In this document: positions 37,575 to 49,200 of the stretch, in pieces | How positions within the stretch are numbered: the first letter of the stretch is position 1 | How the letters are laid out: each line of letters begins with the position of its first letter | Assembly: GCF_029227915.1 (NCBI RefSeq) | Contig: NC_079884.1 | Span: forward strand, 10,044,001 to 10,108,000 | Length of the DNA stretch: 64,000 nt | DNA from: Hydractinia symbiolongicarpus | Lineage: Eukaryota; Cnidaria; Hydrozoa; Anthoathecata; Hydractiniidae | Direction of reading: 5' to 3' | Notes under the pieces: model-generated | Seen by the model: only the letters and a program-made list of their open reading frames with translations | Database searches by the model: none | Told to the model about the DNA's origin: nothing | Program-made: the position numbers and the translations under genes

Positions 37575-39155
37575 CGTCTGTAACAAAATAATAAAGTTGT
37601 GTTCGCTAAAAGTTGTGGTGCAGTTGCGTTGGATTTTCGCTATGCCACGTGTGTTTATTTAATGACAATTTTAAAAGCGCAGATATAGTCATAATACGAC
37701 TTTACAGCGTGCATTTTAAATGTCATTTCTAACTCATGTCGCCCATGTCTCGACTCTCCATCTATTCTTTGGTTGGAGGGAGGTTGATTGTCTCTTTCTT
37801 TTTCTTTTTAAAGCAGTTTGAAAATATTTTCCTTAAACGGGGTTGCATATCCATGATCATTATTATTTGTGATGTCTGAAAAGCTGTGTTTCACATTGTT
37901 CACAAATCAAGACTGTCGACTGAAATTTTACTATGCAAGTCATAATCCATTTCCTTTGAAGATTTCCGTCGGCAGTTGAAGTCTTCGCAGGAGTTTTATA
38001 CCGCCTCATTTACAATAAACGGTTATTATTAGATGGAAAACGTAAAAACACGTTTCTCTATGCAGGCGAGATTGGACTTTGTATTAAGCTTTTGCTCAAA
38101 TTGTCAACTCTCAACACTCTCCTACTACTTTTTTATATTTTACATACAATCTGGCATATTGCTAAAAACTTTGCTATTAACATACCTGCATAACAGTCTG
38201 TTAAATGACAAGTGAACATGATCTCCCCAAAATGAATTCTCTTGACGTCTTCTTTACAACTTAAACTCCTTTATTATTCGTCTGTAACAAAATAATTAAG
38301 TTGTGTTCGCTAAAAGTTGTGGTGCAGTTGCGTTGGATTTTCGCTATACCACATGTGTTTATTTAATGACAATTTTAAAAGCCCAGATATAGTCATAATA
38401 CGACTTTACAGCGTGCATTTTAAATGTCATTTCTAAACACATGTCGCCCATGTCTCGACTCTCCATCTATTCTTTGGTTGGAGGGAGTTTGATTGTCTCT
38501 TTCTTTTTCTTTTTAAGGCTGCTTGAAAATATTTTCCTTAAACGAGGTTGCATATCCATGATTATTATTATTTTTGATGTCTGAAAAGTTGTGTTTCACA
38601 TTGTTCACAAATCAAGACTGTCGACTGAAATTTTACTATGCAAGTCATAATCCATTTCCTTTGAAGATTTCCGTCGGCAGTTGAAGTCTTCGCAGGAGTT
38701 TTATACCGCCTCATTTACAATAAACGGTTATTATTAGATGCAAAATGTAAAAACCCGTTTCTCTATGCAGGCGAGATTGGACTTTGTATTAAGCTTTTGC
38801 TCAAATTGTCAACTCTCAACACTCTCCTACTACTTTTTTATATTTTACATACAATCTGTCATACTGCTAAAAACTATGCTATTAACATACCTGCATAACA
38901 GTCTGACAAATGACAAGTGAACAGGATCTCCTTAAAATGCATTTTCTTGACGTCTTCTTTACAACTTCCGTTCCTTTATAGTTCGTCTATTAAAATGTAA
39001 TGTTGTCTTCTTCGCTGAAATATCTGCTGAAGTTTTTTGGATTTTTGCAATACTATGTGTGTTTATTTAATGACACTGTGTAAAAGCGCAGATATGGTCA
39101 CAATGCAGCGCATTTCTTTAGCGTCCCCAAACACATGTTGCCCATGTGTTGATTT

Positions 39156-42021
39156 CCTTTGAATCCAATTTGAATCGCGTGTGCGTGAAAATTTTCTCAT
39201 TGCATTTGAGCCCGTCTCAATAACTGACAATGATAGATGTAGCGAGTAAACTGTATGTTTTGTGCCTGTGTACATGTGTGTGTGTGTGTGTAAATTAAAG
39301 GATTGGTCCATGCATATATGTATGTGGATCATGAACGCCAAATTGTATTTGCGAATGCCTTGCATTTTCAAAAGCCTTGACAACTTGAAAAAAAATCCAG
39401 GGAAAGTTACGGAAAAGATATACTAGTTATCGCACGTCTTATTGCAATATGACTTTTGAACTCTGCAACTTTAAAAGATAATAACTTAGGCGCTTAGGCA
39501 AGAAATTTGAAGAGCGAGAAAACATACGGCATATTGTAAGAGGTATATGTAGCGTGCAATATATTTTTTCGAAACACGGCATTCGAAAATATCGTTCGAA
39601 AATTCAGAGAGAAAAAAAACATTTCTCAAGCAGACAGCAGAGGAACGTTTAAAATTTTAATTTAACTTTTCTTGTAACAGTTTAGGACTAAAGCTTGTTT
39701 GGGTTGTTTAGTTTTGGACTGATGATATGATAAGAACGGTGTCCAAAAAATAATTTTGGTTTGGTAAGTAAAACTTATTTAAAACTTTTTATCTTCATGA
39801 CTTTTTAACGGTTTTTAACAATTTTTTTTCTTTAACTCGGTAAATTCATCTTTCTTTCACACGAATCAAGAAAATAATCACACAAAAAAAGTTAAATCCG
39901 CCAGTTCCCATCGTTTTGTTGGATGTAGAGCAAAAAGAGTGTTGTTTTGAATTTGTAATGAAAATTTGTACTCTGAATATTCAGAAATTGCACTTTAGCT
40001 AAATGTGAAATAGATATGTACTACTTTTAATCAACAACTCGAGATATTTTTCGTGCTAATAATGGTAGAGGGAAATGGCCCAGGGACTATATATTTGTTT
40101 ATTAAGACAGGGTAAGATGTTCGTGATAAAAAGGTCGAAGATGAAGACAGTCTGCTGTAAAGTAGAAGAAATCTCTCTTACCTAGGTTGCCGTTTCTCTG
40201 TAGTAAATAAATATCCTTGCTTGGTTGTGTTGGGATCTCTTTTCCTTCGTCCCGACGACTTTCTTTTTCTTTTGTGTATTACATCTTGCATCTGTTCACT
40301 TCAAGTTGTTCTCTAAAGTTAAGAAATCTCCAACATAAGAACAGGTTTAAACGAAGTAATTTGCTAAGAAGGATAGCACAAAGACATGTTTAGCGTTTCG
40401 TAACTAAAACAAAAGGATACTCTCTAGTATTTATTCTCGTTTTGAGAAATCTAAACAAAACTAGTTATATTTATAATCACAAAACGCTTTGAAACAGTTA
40501 AGTAATGTTAGAGAATTGTATTTAGAAATCTTTTGCTGTAAATAAATAGATAGACACGAGTTGTCTGTTCCTTCTTACCTACCTTGCTCACTAGAGATTT
40601 GTGCTGCTGTTGTTGCGGTGTTTCAAATGTTACATTTCTGTGAATATATTTGACGTCACTTGTAATGCACCTGACGTTTGTGAATTGGCATGACTTCTTT
40701 TTGTTCAGGTGAAAATTGACGTCAATAAACTTATTTACCAGAGTGTCTCTTTTAACTATTTATGCCACACTGATCCTCACTTGACGACTACTATTATTAG
40801 TACTAACATATTTATATCAGACATATCTGTAAATTAAACCTTCAAATTCGTAAGTGTAGAGCGTGTAAGAGGCATCCATAACATACGTACGCACCAAATT
40901 TTTAATTTTCCGATGCCACCTTCCCCTCTTTAGCACCTGTACGCTTTCGTCCTAACCCCTCCTTTAGATACGTACGCAAAATTCCTCTAACTTGCCCCTT
41001 TCTGACAAAATTTTCAGGGGAAAAACTTTGCATTTTCTTGAACACTTGCAAAAATTTCTCATTCTATGAAATCCGTACAGGAATTGAAAAAATATCCTCT
41101 ATATTTCTATTGAAGACGGAATAATGGAGACGTCTTCAAAATGGTCGAAGTACGTAGGTACACACTTAAAAATTAAGCATGAAGCATTATATTATTCCGA
41201 ACTGTAAATATTTTAAGCGTTTGGCTCCAAAAGGCGAAAAAAAAACTCTTTAAATGGAGAGGAGTGGTATTTCCAAAAGAAAAACATCAATTCGTTGCAC
41301 AGTAACACAATAGTTTTCAATATTGATTTGAAGCCCTAAAAATGCTAACTGGATGTTCCAAATCAACCTCAACCACAGGAAAATTTCGGTTGGGGATCTT
41401 TCTCGGCCTCCGAGATTGTCAGAAAGAGAAAAGAAGTCATGGCGACGAGGTCATCAATAACTGTATTTAATTTATTTTGTTCTTTTTGATATAGTTTTGA
41501 AATTTGGCCGTCAACCTGGTTTTCTGTTCTTGTAAAATTTTGCAACATAGAGTATAGAAATACGTTTTTTTTTGGGGGGGGGGTTTGGCGGAGGGGAGGT
41601 GGGGGGCGAGACAACTCTCACAATGTCATAAGTGAAACAACAGAAATTTTTATTTATTGAAATTATGACAAGCGTTGCTTCGCAGTGAGTCAGCACTGGA
41701 TATAAAAATCAAATCCTGGATGTCAAGTCCTAGTTGGCTAGACCAGGGGTTGCGTGACGCATTTTGGCTTGTATGCATGACAACTGCTGAATCAGCAAGA
41801 TTTTGTAAATAAACATGGCGCAAGAAAGGGTTCGTCGTAAAGAAAAGAAAGCACACTATGGAACAGTTGTGATAACACACATAGCGCATACATTAAGTAG
41901 ATACAAGTGAAGTTTAAAATTCTTTCTCTTAAAGCCCTTTTGTAACTAATCACACATGTCAGGAAGAAAGATGCGGAAGCTTTTGAAAGAGGCAGATTTC
42001 TTCCCATGGATTTTTCTAGCC
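39156..42021. other. Intergenic stretch right of the array
   Basis: No gene was recognised. It includes a (TG)n run near 39275-39290 and a poly-G/G-rich tract at about 41572-41608 that could form a quadruplex. Open frames of 70-106 codons have no protein character. Confidence 0.45.
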
Positions 42022-42354
42022 TATAGGATAGATAGATATAGATAGATGTGCATATTTTACATGGCTAACCTCACAAATATCGAGGGATATACCCTGTCTA
42101 TTATTTCCAGGAGGAGTCATGGCTTTGATGGGTTTTTAAGCTACGCAAACTCACTTAGGGTCAGCGCTCTGCCAGGCAACTCCCTGCCACACATTCAACA
42201 GCCAACACAGTGTGCCATCTACCCAATTTCCCTCACATTGCTTGGGTTAAACCAGGGCTATGGTAATATTCAATTGCCCATATTGAATCGCCACTAAAGG
42301 GAATCCAACCCTGGTCTCCTGCAGTACGAGAGTGATAACCACTAAACTACGGCT
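42022..42354 (-). mobile_element. tRNA-derived SINE
   Basis: On the minus strand the head (42354 to about 42289) reads GCCGTAGTTTAGTGGTTATC..., with a good A box (TAGTTTAGTGG) and B box (GGTTGGATTCC, one change from consensus) and a weak acceptor-stem pairing. A tRNA-unrelated body of about 230 bp follows, then a (TATC)n tail at 42022-42050. Head, body and simple-repeat tail are the SINE layout. The acceptor stem is imperfect, so it is not a working tRNA. Confidence 0.8.
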
Positions 42355-42415
42355 TTAAACTATTATTACAGAGTGTACTGTTCCTTTAAAAGTCCTAAAA
42401 AAATAACTCGAAAAG

Positions 42416-42459
42416 AACAAACGTGGATGCTATGTTCAGACATAGCATCCACATTTGTT
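42416..42459. repeat. 20-bp near-perfect hairpin with 4-nt loop
   Basis: AACAAACGTGGATGCTATGT (42416-42435), loop TCAG, then ACATAGCATCCACATTTGTT (42440-42459). The single mismatch is a G-U pair in RNA. It is followed directly by the TAAGCAT-type repeat. Confidence 0.85.
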
Positions 42460-42469
42460 TTTTTTTACT

Positions 42470-42625
42470 GCAAAATTCAAAATGCAATATATTTTTTTAA
42501 ATAAACATATTTTGAGCCTGGTCATGTGTTTTTCATAAGCATTTCCAATATTTATTTTTTTTGCCATTAGAAATAATAATAAGAATATTTCGAGCCTGAA
42601 AAAGTACTTTTATAAGCATCCTTAA
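42470..42625. repeat. TAAGCAT-type dispersed repeat
   Basis: The segment with AAACATATTTTGAGCCTGGTC, CATGTGTTTTTCATAAGCAT and TTCCAATAT matches 57060-57160 closely. Related words are found near 53025-53075. Confidence 0.75.
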
Positions 42626-43185
42626 GCTTATAAAAACAACAACCAAAACGTATGTTGTACAGAGCTGTATGAATACAGAAATATAATTGTTAGCATAATA
42701 TGTGAATTTAGCTACATTTTTATGTGTTTGGAACCCTATAGGAAATTACTAAGGTAGACAAAACACCAGATTTATGTAAATGTTTCTTTGTCTATCAACA
42801 AGGGCTAACAAATGGGAATAATTTGGGCAAATTTAAAATCGCGTGGAAGCTTTTGGATGAAAGTAAGCTAGGAATTTTATTTAAAAATTGCCCTTGCATA
42901 TGCAGGAAATTGTGGCTTATCAGCACCCTCATGTTTTATCAAATCGTCTTTATATACAGTACAGTCTGAATGTAATCTACCGCGGACGCAAAACTCGCAT
43001 GAATAGTTACACAGAACAATAACATTGCGATGGCTTTTGTTTTTTTAAGCAAATAATTGCCTCGCTGATAAACAATGACCCACGCGATTGATTGTTTAAT
43101 CACAATAGGTTGCAAGAATAATTTTAGCAATCTATTTTGCGCAAACTCTTTTGAAAATTTTTAATTGCAGTAATTAAGCGTTTTT

Positions 43186-44067
43186 TTAGATCGCATTTTA
43201 AAAGTTTATAAACGAAAAGCGGCGATAGAAATGTTTTTTAAATCGCATTTTAGAGAATGAAGTATTTCCAGCTTTAATGATGTACAACAGTGGCTTGTTA
43301 GAGATAGTTGAGAACTTTTGTTACCTAGGTGATATGTTAGGCAGGGAAGGGGTGTTGGAAGAAGTGTTACTTGCAGGATAGGTTCTGCTTGGAAAAAGTT
43401 CAGAGAGTTACTTCCTTTGTTGACTAGCAGAGTCCTGTCAATTGAGGTAAAAGGAAGGTTGTATGAGGCCTGTGTAAGAAGTGTTATGTTGTACGGTAGT
43501 GAGACATGGGCAGTGAAGCAGGAAGATCTTGACTGTTTAGAAAGGAATGATATGAGAATGGTTAGGTGGATGTGTAACGCCAGTCTGAGAGACAGAAAGA
43601 GTTCAGATAAGCTAAGAAGCAGGCTAAGTCTCCATAGAATTGAAGATGTTATCCAGATAAGAAGATTGAATTGGCTGGGGCACTTGGAAAGAATGGAGGA
43701 GGATAATTGGGTAAGAAAGTGTAGAGACTTGAGAGTTCCTGGAGCAAAGCCCAGAGGCAGACCGAGAAACACTTGGCAGGAGGTTATAAGGACAGACTTG
43801 ATACAGAGGAAGTTGAGTTTAGATCTAACACAGTCTAGATCAGATTGGAAGAGGGTCATTAATATACCCCGTCCAACCCATACTAGCATGGAAAACGGAC
43901 ATTAGGCCGAGAATGATGATGATGATGATGATGATTTTAAAAGTTTATAAACGAAAAGCCGCAATAGAAATGCTCTTTTAGATCGCATTTTAAAAGTTTA
44001 TTAAGGAAAAGCGGCGATAGAAATGTTTTTTTAAATCGCATTTTAAAAGTTTAAAAACGAAAAGCGG
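43186..44067. repeat. 52-bp tandem repeat, about four copies, split by a LINE
   Basis: The unit reads TTTTTTAGATCGCATTTTAA then AAGTTTATAAACGAAAAGCG then GCGATAGAAATG. One copy and the start of the second lie left of 43260; the rest of the second, a third and most of a fourth lie right of 43935. Confidence 0.85.
43260..43935 (+). mobile_element. 5'-truncated LINE insertion (RT C-terminal region and 3' tail)
   Basis: The coding piece carries NSGLLEIVENFCYLGDML, then after a frameshift near 43350 LLTSRVLSIE, CVRSVMLYGSETWAVKQEDL, MCNASLRDRKSSDKLRSRLS, NWLGHLERMEEDNW and GRPRNTWQEVIRTDL, with a stop at 43903-43905. It ends in (GAT)n. It is flanked by ATTTTA on both sides, a 6-bp target duplication in the 52-bp repeat. 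It is closely related to the minus copy at 17889-18332 but keeps the C-terminal segment that copy has lost. Confidence 0.88.
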
Positions 44068-44442
44068 CATTTAATAGTTGTGAAAAATGCTTCACGTATG
44101 TTTCTTAGATTAAACGCACTGGAATCTTTTTAAGTAATTAAATCAACAATACATTCTCGCGCAATGTATTATAAAATTTTGCGAAAGATTTTTATTATTT
44201 AATTACTTTACGCTAATACTTACGGGAATAGCTTATCAATACATTTACACAATGCATCTCGCTATTACAAAAAATATAATTGCGCCGATATTTCTTTGCG
44301 AGCGCATTGTTTTTTAACACACAAATATAAACTAGCAAAACCCTTAAGGGATTTAATTATAACAAAAGACAAACGACTGCCATCCTCTACGCAAAGGTGT
44401 GATATTAGAGTGTACGCGGTAGATTACATTCAGACTGTACTG

Positions 44443-45475
44443 TATATACCACTCATTTTGCTTAAAAGTTGCTTGTTTTCTTTTAAAAAAAAGTATATTA
44501 GGAAAGATCGACCTGCAAGACTGCTATCGAAAATATATAATTGCACATTCTGAAGGCTTTGCAAAAATGAGTGAGTAGGTTGGTTGGCCAAATTTCTGAT
44601 GTGTAAAAGTTAATTTGTAAAAAAGCAAAGCAAAAAAGCAACATGGGCAGTAACATTCAAGATAAGAGAAAAAAGTGACACCAAGATAGTGTTCTAAACT
44701 TTTATGTTACTTGCGAATCTTATACTTCTTTTTTTTTCCATTTTTCTCAACTCACGCTTTTCCAAGGTCGATGGGTCAACCAGAGAATATGAACATAACA
44801 TATTTTCTATTAGCATCCTAACAATAACAAAGAAAAATATTTGATTTCCTCTGGTTAAAAAATTATGCACAGTAATCCCAACTGTTTTGATTTGAGCAGG
44901 ATTGTCCTGGAAGTTTGACTAGACTTTCTAGCCAAGGTGTTTCTTGAAGGTCTCTCTATGCCCAATATCCTTACTACATCAACCACACACAAATACTTCT
45001 AGGGAACTTGAAATAAGGTTTTCAAATGAGTATTGCAAATTAAAGAATGCCACATTTGTCAACTGAAGTTTCCATACAAATTTGAATCAACAACAGCAAT
45101 CATTGTTTTATTTTCAGTATCCTGGTTTCTAAAACTTTGGGGTTGAAATCTGTGGTCATATGACACTTTTAAACCAATTGCAGGTCAGCATTTATTAGAG
45201 CAGCCACTATATCATATTTTCAGTCAGCATAAGTCAAAGCTAAGTTATTTAAAGCTTACCTCCCATAAAGAAATGTCTTTCATGTGCCATGAAAATAACG
45301 AAACTAGTTTAACCGGCTAAAAAAACAATTAATTTACATTTCTTTTTTAATTACCTTGATTGCTTCTAAAGATTTCAGACAAAGAAGTTGTACTATTTAT
45401 CCACAATATCATTATTAAATATGTATAGGGTTATTTATTTCTAGCTGTTTCTGTTTTATTTAGTCAAAGCAAACA
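44443..45475. other. Upstream region of vasohibin
   Basis: No coding signal. A pyrimidine-rich run ending TTTATTTAG (AG at 45462-45463) lies 12 bases before the vasohibin ATG and could be a splice acceptor for a 5' UTR exon or a trans-spliced leader. Confidence 0.5.
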
Positions 45476-46234
45476 ATGGAGAATGATACATCTAATACTG
45501 TGTTCCCTTTGAATGAATTAAAGTGGCAAGCCATGCTTGATCAAATAAAGGATTGTCATCCAGATGGAGAAAGTATCATTGCTAATACTACAAATTTAAT
45601 CAACGAAAACAAGGAAGGCGAATTTCCAATTCCAAAACAACCAGTGTTTACATCATTGCAAAGTGTGTCCGAGAAGGTTAAGATGGTCCAAAGATATTTG
45701 AATCAGTTACAGTACAATCACACTGGAACACAGTTTTTTGAAGTTAAAATGAATCGTCCCATCACAAGACTCTATGAGACAGCAAAAGACATTATCAAAT
45801 ACTCTCTTCCCATTAAATGCTTAGAGGCAGTAATTGTTTCTTTATATTTGACTTCTTGTATGAATGGACTTACTCGTTTTACCATCCGATTTAAATCCAA
45901 ATTTTCAAGCAAGACACACAGACATATTGTTCTTGGCATTTATTACGACTCCAAGTATGGTGCACTAGGTTTAAGCAGACGGAAGACACTTATGTATAAA
46001 CCACTGAAGTACAAATCTTTGTACGAACTTATTGTGGATTTTAAAGATAGTTATAGAGATTGTTACCACGAGTTGAGAAAGGTTAAAATCAGTCCATCTA
46101 TATCTAACGATTTACATTCCTGTGATCATATAATGTGGAACTTCTTTGTTGTGCCAGTTGGTAAACTTGATAAAGAGGAAATAAAAAGTGTCTTAGAAAA
46201 ATATTCAAGAGAACTTAGAGTTAGAGCGATGTAG
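45476..46234 (+). CDS. VASH: Vasohibin-family tubulinyl-Tyr carboxypeptidase
   Basis: Single open exon of 252 residues. It matches the vasohibin core from PIPKQPVFTSLQSVSEKVKM through LQYNHTGTQFFEV, LPIKCLEAVIVSLYLTS, HRHIVLGIYY, YGALGLSRRKTLMYKP and SLYELIVDF. Vasohibins, with the small partner SVBP, remove the C-terminal Tyr of alpha-tubulin in the cytoplasm. The catalytic set of human VASH1 (Cys169, His204, Ser221) is present as Cys115, His150, Ser167 with identical spacing (35 and 17). Tyr80, Lys114 and Arg168 also correspond to active-site residues Y134, K168 and R222. The N- and C-terminal extensions are much shorter than in vertebrates (about 355-365 residues). No intron interrupts the coding region, unlike vertebrate genes. 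An AATAAA follows at 46253. Identification is firm; whether the gene is VASH1- or VASH2-like cannot be said. Confidence 0.95.
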   Translation: MENDTSNTVFPLNELKWQAMLDQIKDCHPDGESIIANTTNLINENKEGEFPIPKQPVFTSLQSVSEKVKMVQRYLNQLQYNHTGTQFFEVKMNRPITRLYETAKDIIKYSLPIKCLEAVIVSLYLTSCMNGLTRFTIRFKSKFSSKTHRHIVLGIYYDSKYGALGLSRRKTLMYKPLKYKSLYELIVDFKDSYRDCYHELRKVKISPSISNDLHSCDHIMWNFFVVPVGKLDKEEIKSVLEKYSRELRVRAM

Positions 46235-46252
46235 TGCATTCATATTTGCAGC

Positions 46253-46258
46253 AATAAA
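46253..46258 (+). terminator. AATAAA polyadenylation signal of vasohibin
   Basis: AATAAA lies 19 bases after the TAG stop. If used, the 3' UTR is very short. Confidence 0.6.
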
Positions 46259-49200
46259 TGTCCTACTCTTGTCATACCCATCATATTTCATGTTATTTTA
46301 TTGTAAATATGTACTTAAAAGTAGAGGTATTAAAATATCAAGAACATGACTATAAAAAATCACGAAACGAAAACACGAAAGTGACAACTTCGTCATCAGG
46401 GTATCTTGCTCTTTTAGTGACAAGGTTGCGAAGATGTAGGAGTGTCGGGCTAGAAAGGGTGACTAAAGAAGGTTTTTTTGTTTTTGTTTTTTGATAAGAA
46501 ACCAAGTTAAAGGTTAAACGGTTCTCAACTTTCTAAAGGTTTGTTCTAAAAAAATTTTAGCTTCCAATCTCGCCCTCAGAACTTCTTAATGTTTTTACAC
46601 CTCGGGAGAAAATTTTTGTACAGATGTAAAAAAAACTTAGGTTTAGCAGCTTCTTACTGATCTATATAGGAAAAACAGACATACAATTTAGAAAAAATCC
46701 TCGCAATAAGTAATTTTCATTCCAACAAATAATTTTCATTGGGGGCATGCATATCAATTTCGTGATAAAACTCCTTTAACTTGCTTATTTGACGCCAATA
46801 TCGTCCCTAAAGCTTCTTTTCGCTTTCTAACACGAGTCCTGCCAAATGTCTTTTGATGTTGTCTAAGTTGCGATCTTTTCTGTTCTCCTACAAGATTTTT
46901 TTGTTGCGTTTAAGCGTTTTCTATTTTTAATCAAACTTTCCTCAAATTCAGTATTTTGATCTCTGCTTCCTCCTATGTGACTTTTTTATTTAGGCGCTAA
47001 AGAGAAATTGTCTAATGCCAAAGCAAAACATTTTTTCTCCAAAACTATGTCACCCACAAATCAAAGCAATTGTTTTAAAATTCACGAAGATCAAATTGCT
47101 AGTACATGAGTCGAATATTTTATTCTGTCGGCGACTCTTACTACATTTGCTTTTATTAAAATTATCTTTTTTTAATATACACGTTTTTAAGCATGAATGT
47201 TTCTTAACTTGAAAGCAGATTTTCTAAAGATTTATGAGGTCAACTCTTCTCAGCCTCAAGTCAAGAGGTTTCTTATAAAAAAGATGTGTGGTGGTTACCT
47301 ACGAACCACGTTGATAAAATGAATCATTACTGAAGGCCAATCCCTCAAGCGATCAAAACCGAAGTGGCACACTGTACATAAGAATAGTATATATTTCCAG
47401 CCTTGATATGCTTATAAAGAACTCTTACTTTAAGGCTTTAGTCACAAAATATGTTCAATGTTGGTCAACATTTTTTGTGTTAACGCTAGATTGCTACATT
47501 TTTGCAAACATTTAAATTTTCATACCTTTTCAAAACTATTGCACGTGAAGAAATGGTATTCGTTTTCTAAGAAATCGAGTCATGTTTAGCAAAAAAAGCT
47601 GAATCGAAAGTGTTCGCGGCGCCCGTAGTAGTTTTTTTTTCTTTGGCAGTTTTTACCATAATGCTGTATTATATTATACGCTCTTTTAGCTTTTGTTAAG
47701 CTGCAGGGAGGGTCAAGAATGTACGGAACAAAACTACGAAAAAAAAGTTTTAATTCCCTTGCGCTTTTAAAACTGCTAAAAATGCAGAATTTTACATAAG
47801 AGTTGCGTTTAAATCGCGATTTTCCATACAAAGTCCAGGCTATCTTAAAGTGTGTTTTGTCCTAGTAGCAATATTCAAGTAAAAAAATTAAAAATATTGT
47901 AACGTTGTGTACAGCCCAATGCCAATATATTTAGTCAACTGATTACAACAAATTCAAAACACAGCGGCCCGATAATATGCACATTTAATGGATTGTCTTT
48001 TAGCCTTTACTGTGTTTAGGTCATTGATGTTCCTTGCGTGTCCCACAAACATTTTTTATTGTTTTGTTCCTTTTGATCTCTGTCTATTGTTTTTTCAAAA
48101 TCTTATTTGGACTTATTTTAGAAACTTTATATGCATATACTCTTTAATACTTAAAATATTTTTAGTTTTGGCTTTTGGAAAAAAACATTATGAAAAAACC
48201 ATTATGGACCCGACTAAGTGTTAAATAAAACTAGAAAAAAATGAAATAGTAAATAAGATAATAAATGAAATAATAAATAAATAAATTATAAATACATATT
48301 TTCCCCGTTTTGAAATATTTTTCTTGATTTTTTCATTATAACAAAAATAAATTATCTTTCTGTTAGTTCGGAAATCGCATTGCTAAATGTTGTAGTTTTC
48401 GTTTTAAGTTAGTAATTGTGGTGCAACAGTTGTTGTATATCATCCATCGTCCCTTACGACGATTGATTTACAAACTGTTGCTCGACACACTTTTCTAAGC
48501 TAGTATAATGTCATCGGATACCGTTACTGACATAAAAGAAACAAAGCTTGCAGGACAAAAATAGTTTTCACAAAAATATAAAAGAACATAAAATTCGAAG
48601 AAGAACAACAAAAGCGGAAAACAACGCTAAAGCAGGAATTTTTCAGTTACAATTTGTTTACATGCACTATTCTTCATACAAAAAGTAAGAGAACATAGTT
48701 ATCAAAAAAGGGAGTTCGTAAAATATGCAAAAAATAAAACAAGAGAATGGAAAAGCATCATGCACATACACTTCGTCCTCGTCCCCAGGATTTCGCGGCC
48801 CCTGAGCTAGTACTACGTCCGTCTGTCGAAGCTCGATCCTCGAACCGTAGCGTGTTTTGATATGAGGGTGAAACGAGGGGATAGAGGTTGGCAGACAACT
48901 TTATCCCCTATCCAATTACATTGTATAAAAGTATTTGTTACTGCCTGAATACTGGAACAACAAAATCAGTGACGACATCTTCTCAAAATTTTGCAGTGAC
49001 AAAAGCAGAACAATACCATAATATAATACTTGAATCAATCTCGTTTTATGACCTGTATTTTCTACTCTCAACCGCAGGAAAGGGGTTTCTTTGAAGAAAC
49101 CCTAAGATTAATACTGGTTACTTCTTTTTATTTCATGTGAATTTTTCTTCTTGTAGAACTATTACTTTTAATATTCTTTAATGGCTTATTATCAATTCTT

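Larger units (their letters stand above)
29632..39155 (+). repeat. Tandem array of a 705-bp unit, about 13.5 copies
   Basis: The landmark ATGGAAAACGTAAAAACACG (or ATCGAAAAC/ATGCAAAAC variants) recurs at about 29675, 30989, 31689, 32394, 33099, 33804, 34509, 35214, 35919, 36624, 37329, 38033 and 38738. The step is 705 bp almost throughout. The copy that should carry it near 30375 has lost about 100 bp. Inner copies are near-identical and the edge copies (29.6-31 kb and after 38.9 kb) are most diverged, the pattern left by unequal exchange. No RNA gene was recognised in the unit: not 5S, not a spliceosomal snRNA, and no clear A/B boxes. Each inner unit holds one 60-codon frame, judged incidental. 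Confidence 0.97.
42957..44442. mobile_element. TIR element (perfect 28-bp termini), interrupted by a LINE
   Basis: CAGTACAGTCTGAATGTAAT plus CTACCGCG at 42957-42984 is exactly mirrored at 44415-44442, and both ends abut TATATA, so the target duplication is TA or longer. Without the LINE (about 680 bp) it would be about 0.8 kb. It encodes nothing recognisable; CAGT ends with TA duplication suggest a non-autonomous Tc1/mariner/pogo element. Inside are tandem 52-bp repeats. Confidence 0.85.

Noticed and set aside
32394-38920. A 60-codon open frame repeated in ten array units (MENVKTRFSM... / MQNVKTRFSM...)
   Set aside because: Its conservation follows from the near-identity of the satellite units. 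Older units lose the start codon (ATC for ATG), the product is AT-driven and hydrophobic, and no codon-level selection can be seen.
29632-39155. Array as a 5S rRNA, snRNA or spliced-leader gene cluster
   Set aside because: None of the conserved sequences of those RNAs that I know are present. An ATTTTTGA word resembles an Sm site, but no leader/donor arrangement supports an SL RNA.
29632-39155. CRISPR array
   Set aside because: Whole 705-bp units repeat without short repeat/spacer alternation, and the window is eukaryotic.
39063-39383. 106-codon minus frame right of the array
   Set aside because: Covers the diverged last unit and a TG microsatellite; no protein character.
42289-42354. Functional tRNA gene on the minus strand
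   Set aside because: A and B boxes are good but the acceptor stem pairs poorly and the sequence runs into a SINE body and TATC tail.
43206-43889. 227-codon minus-strand frame
   Set aside because: Exact antisense of the LINE reverse transcriptase fragment on the plus strand.
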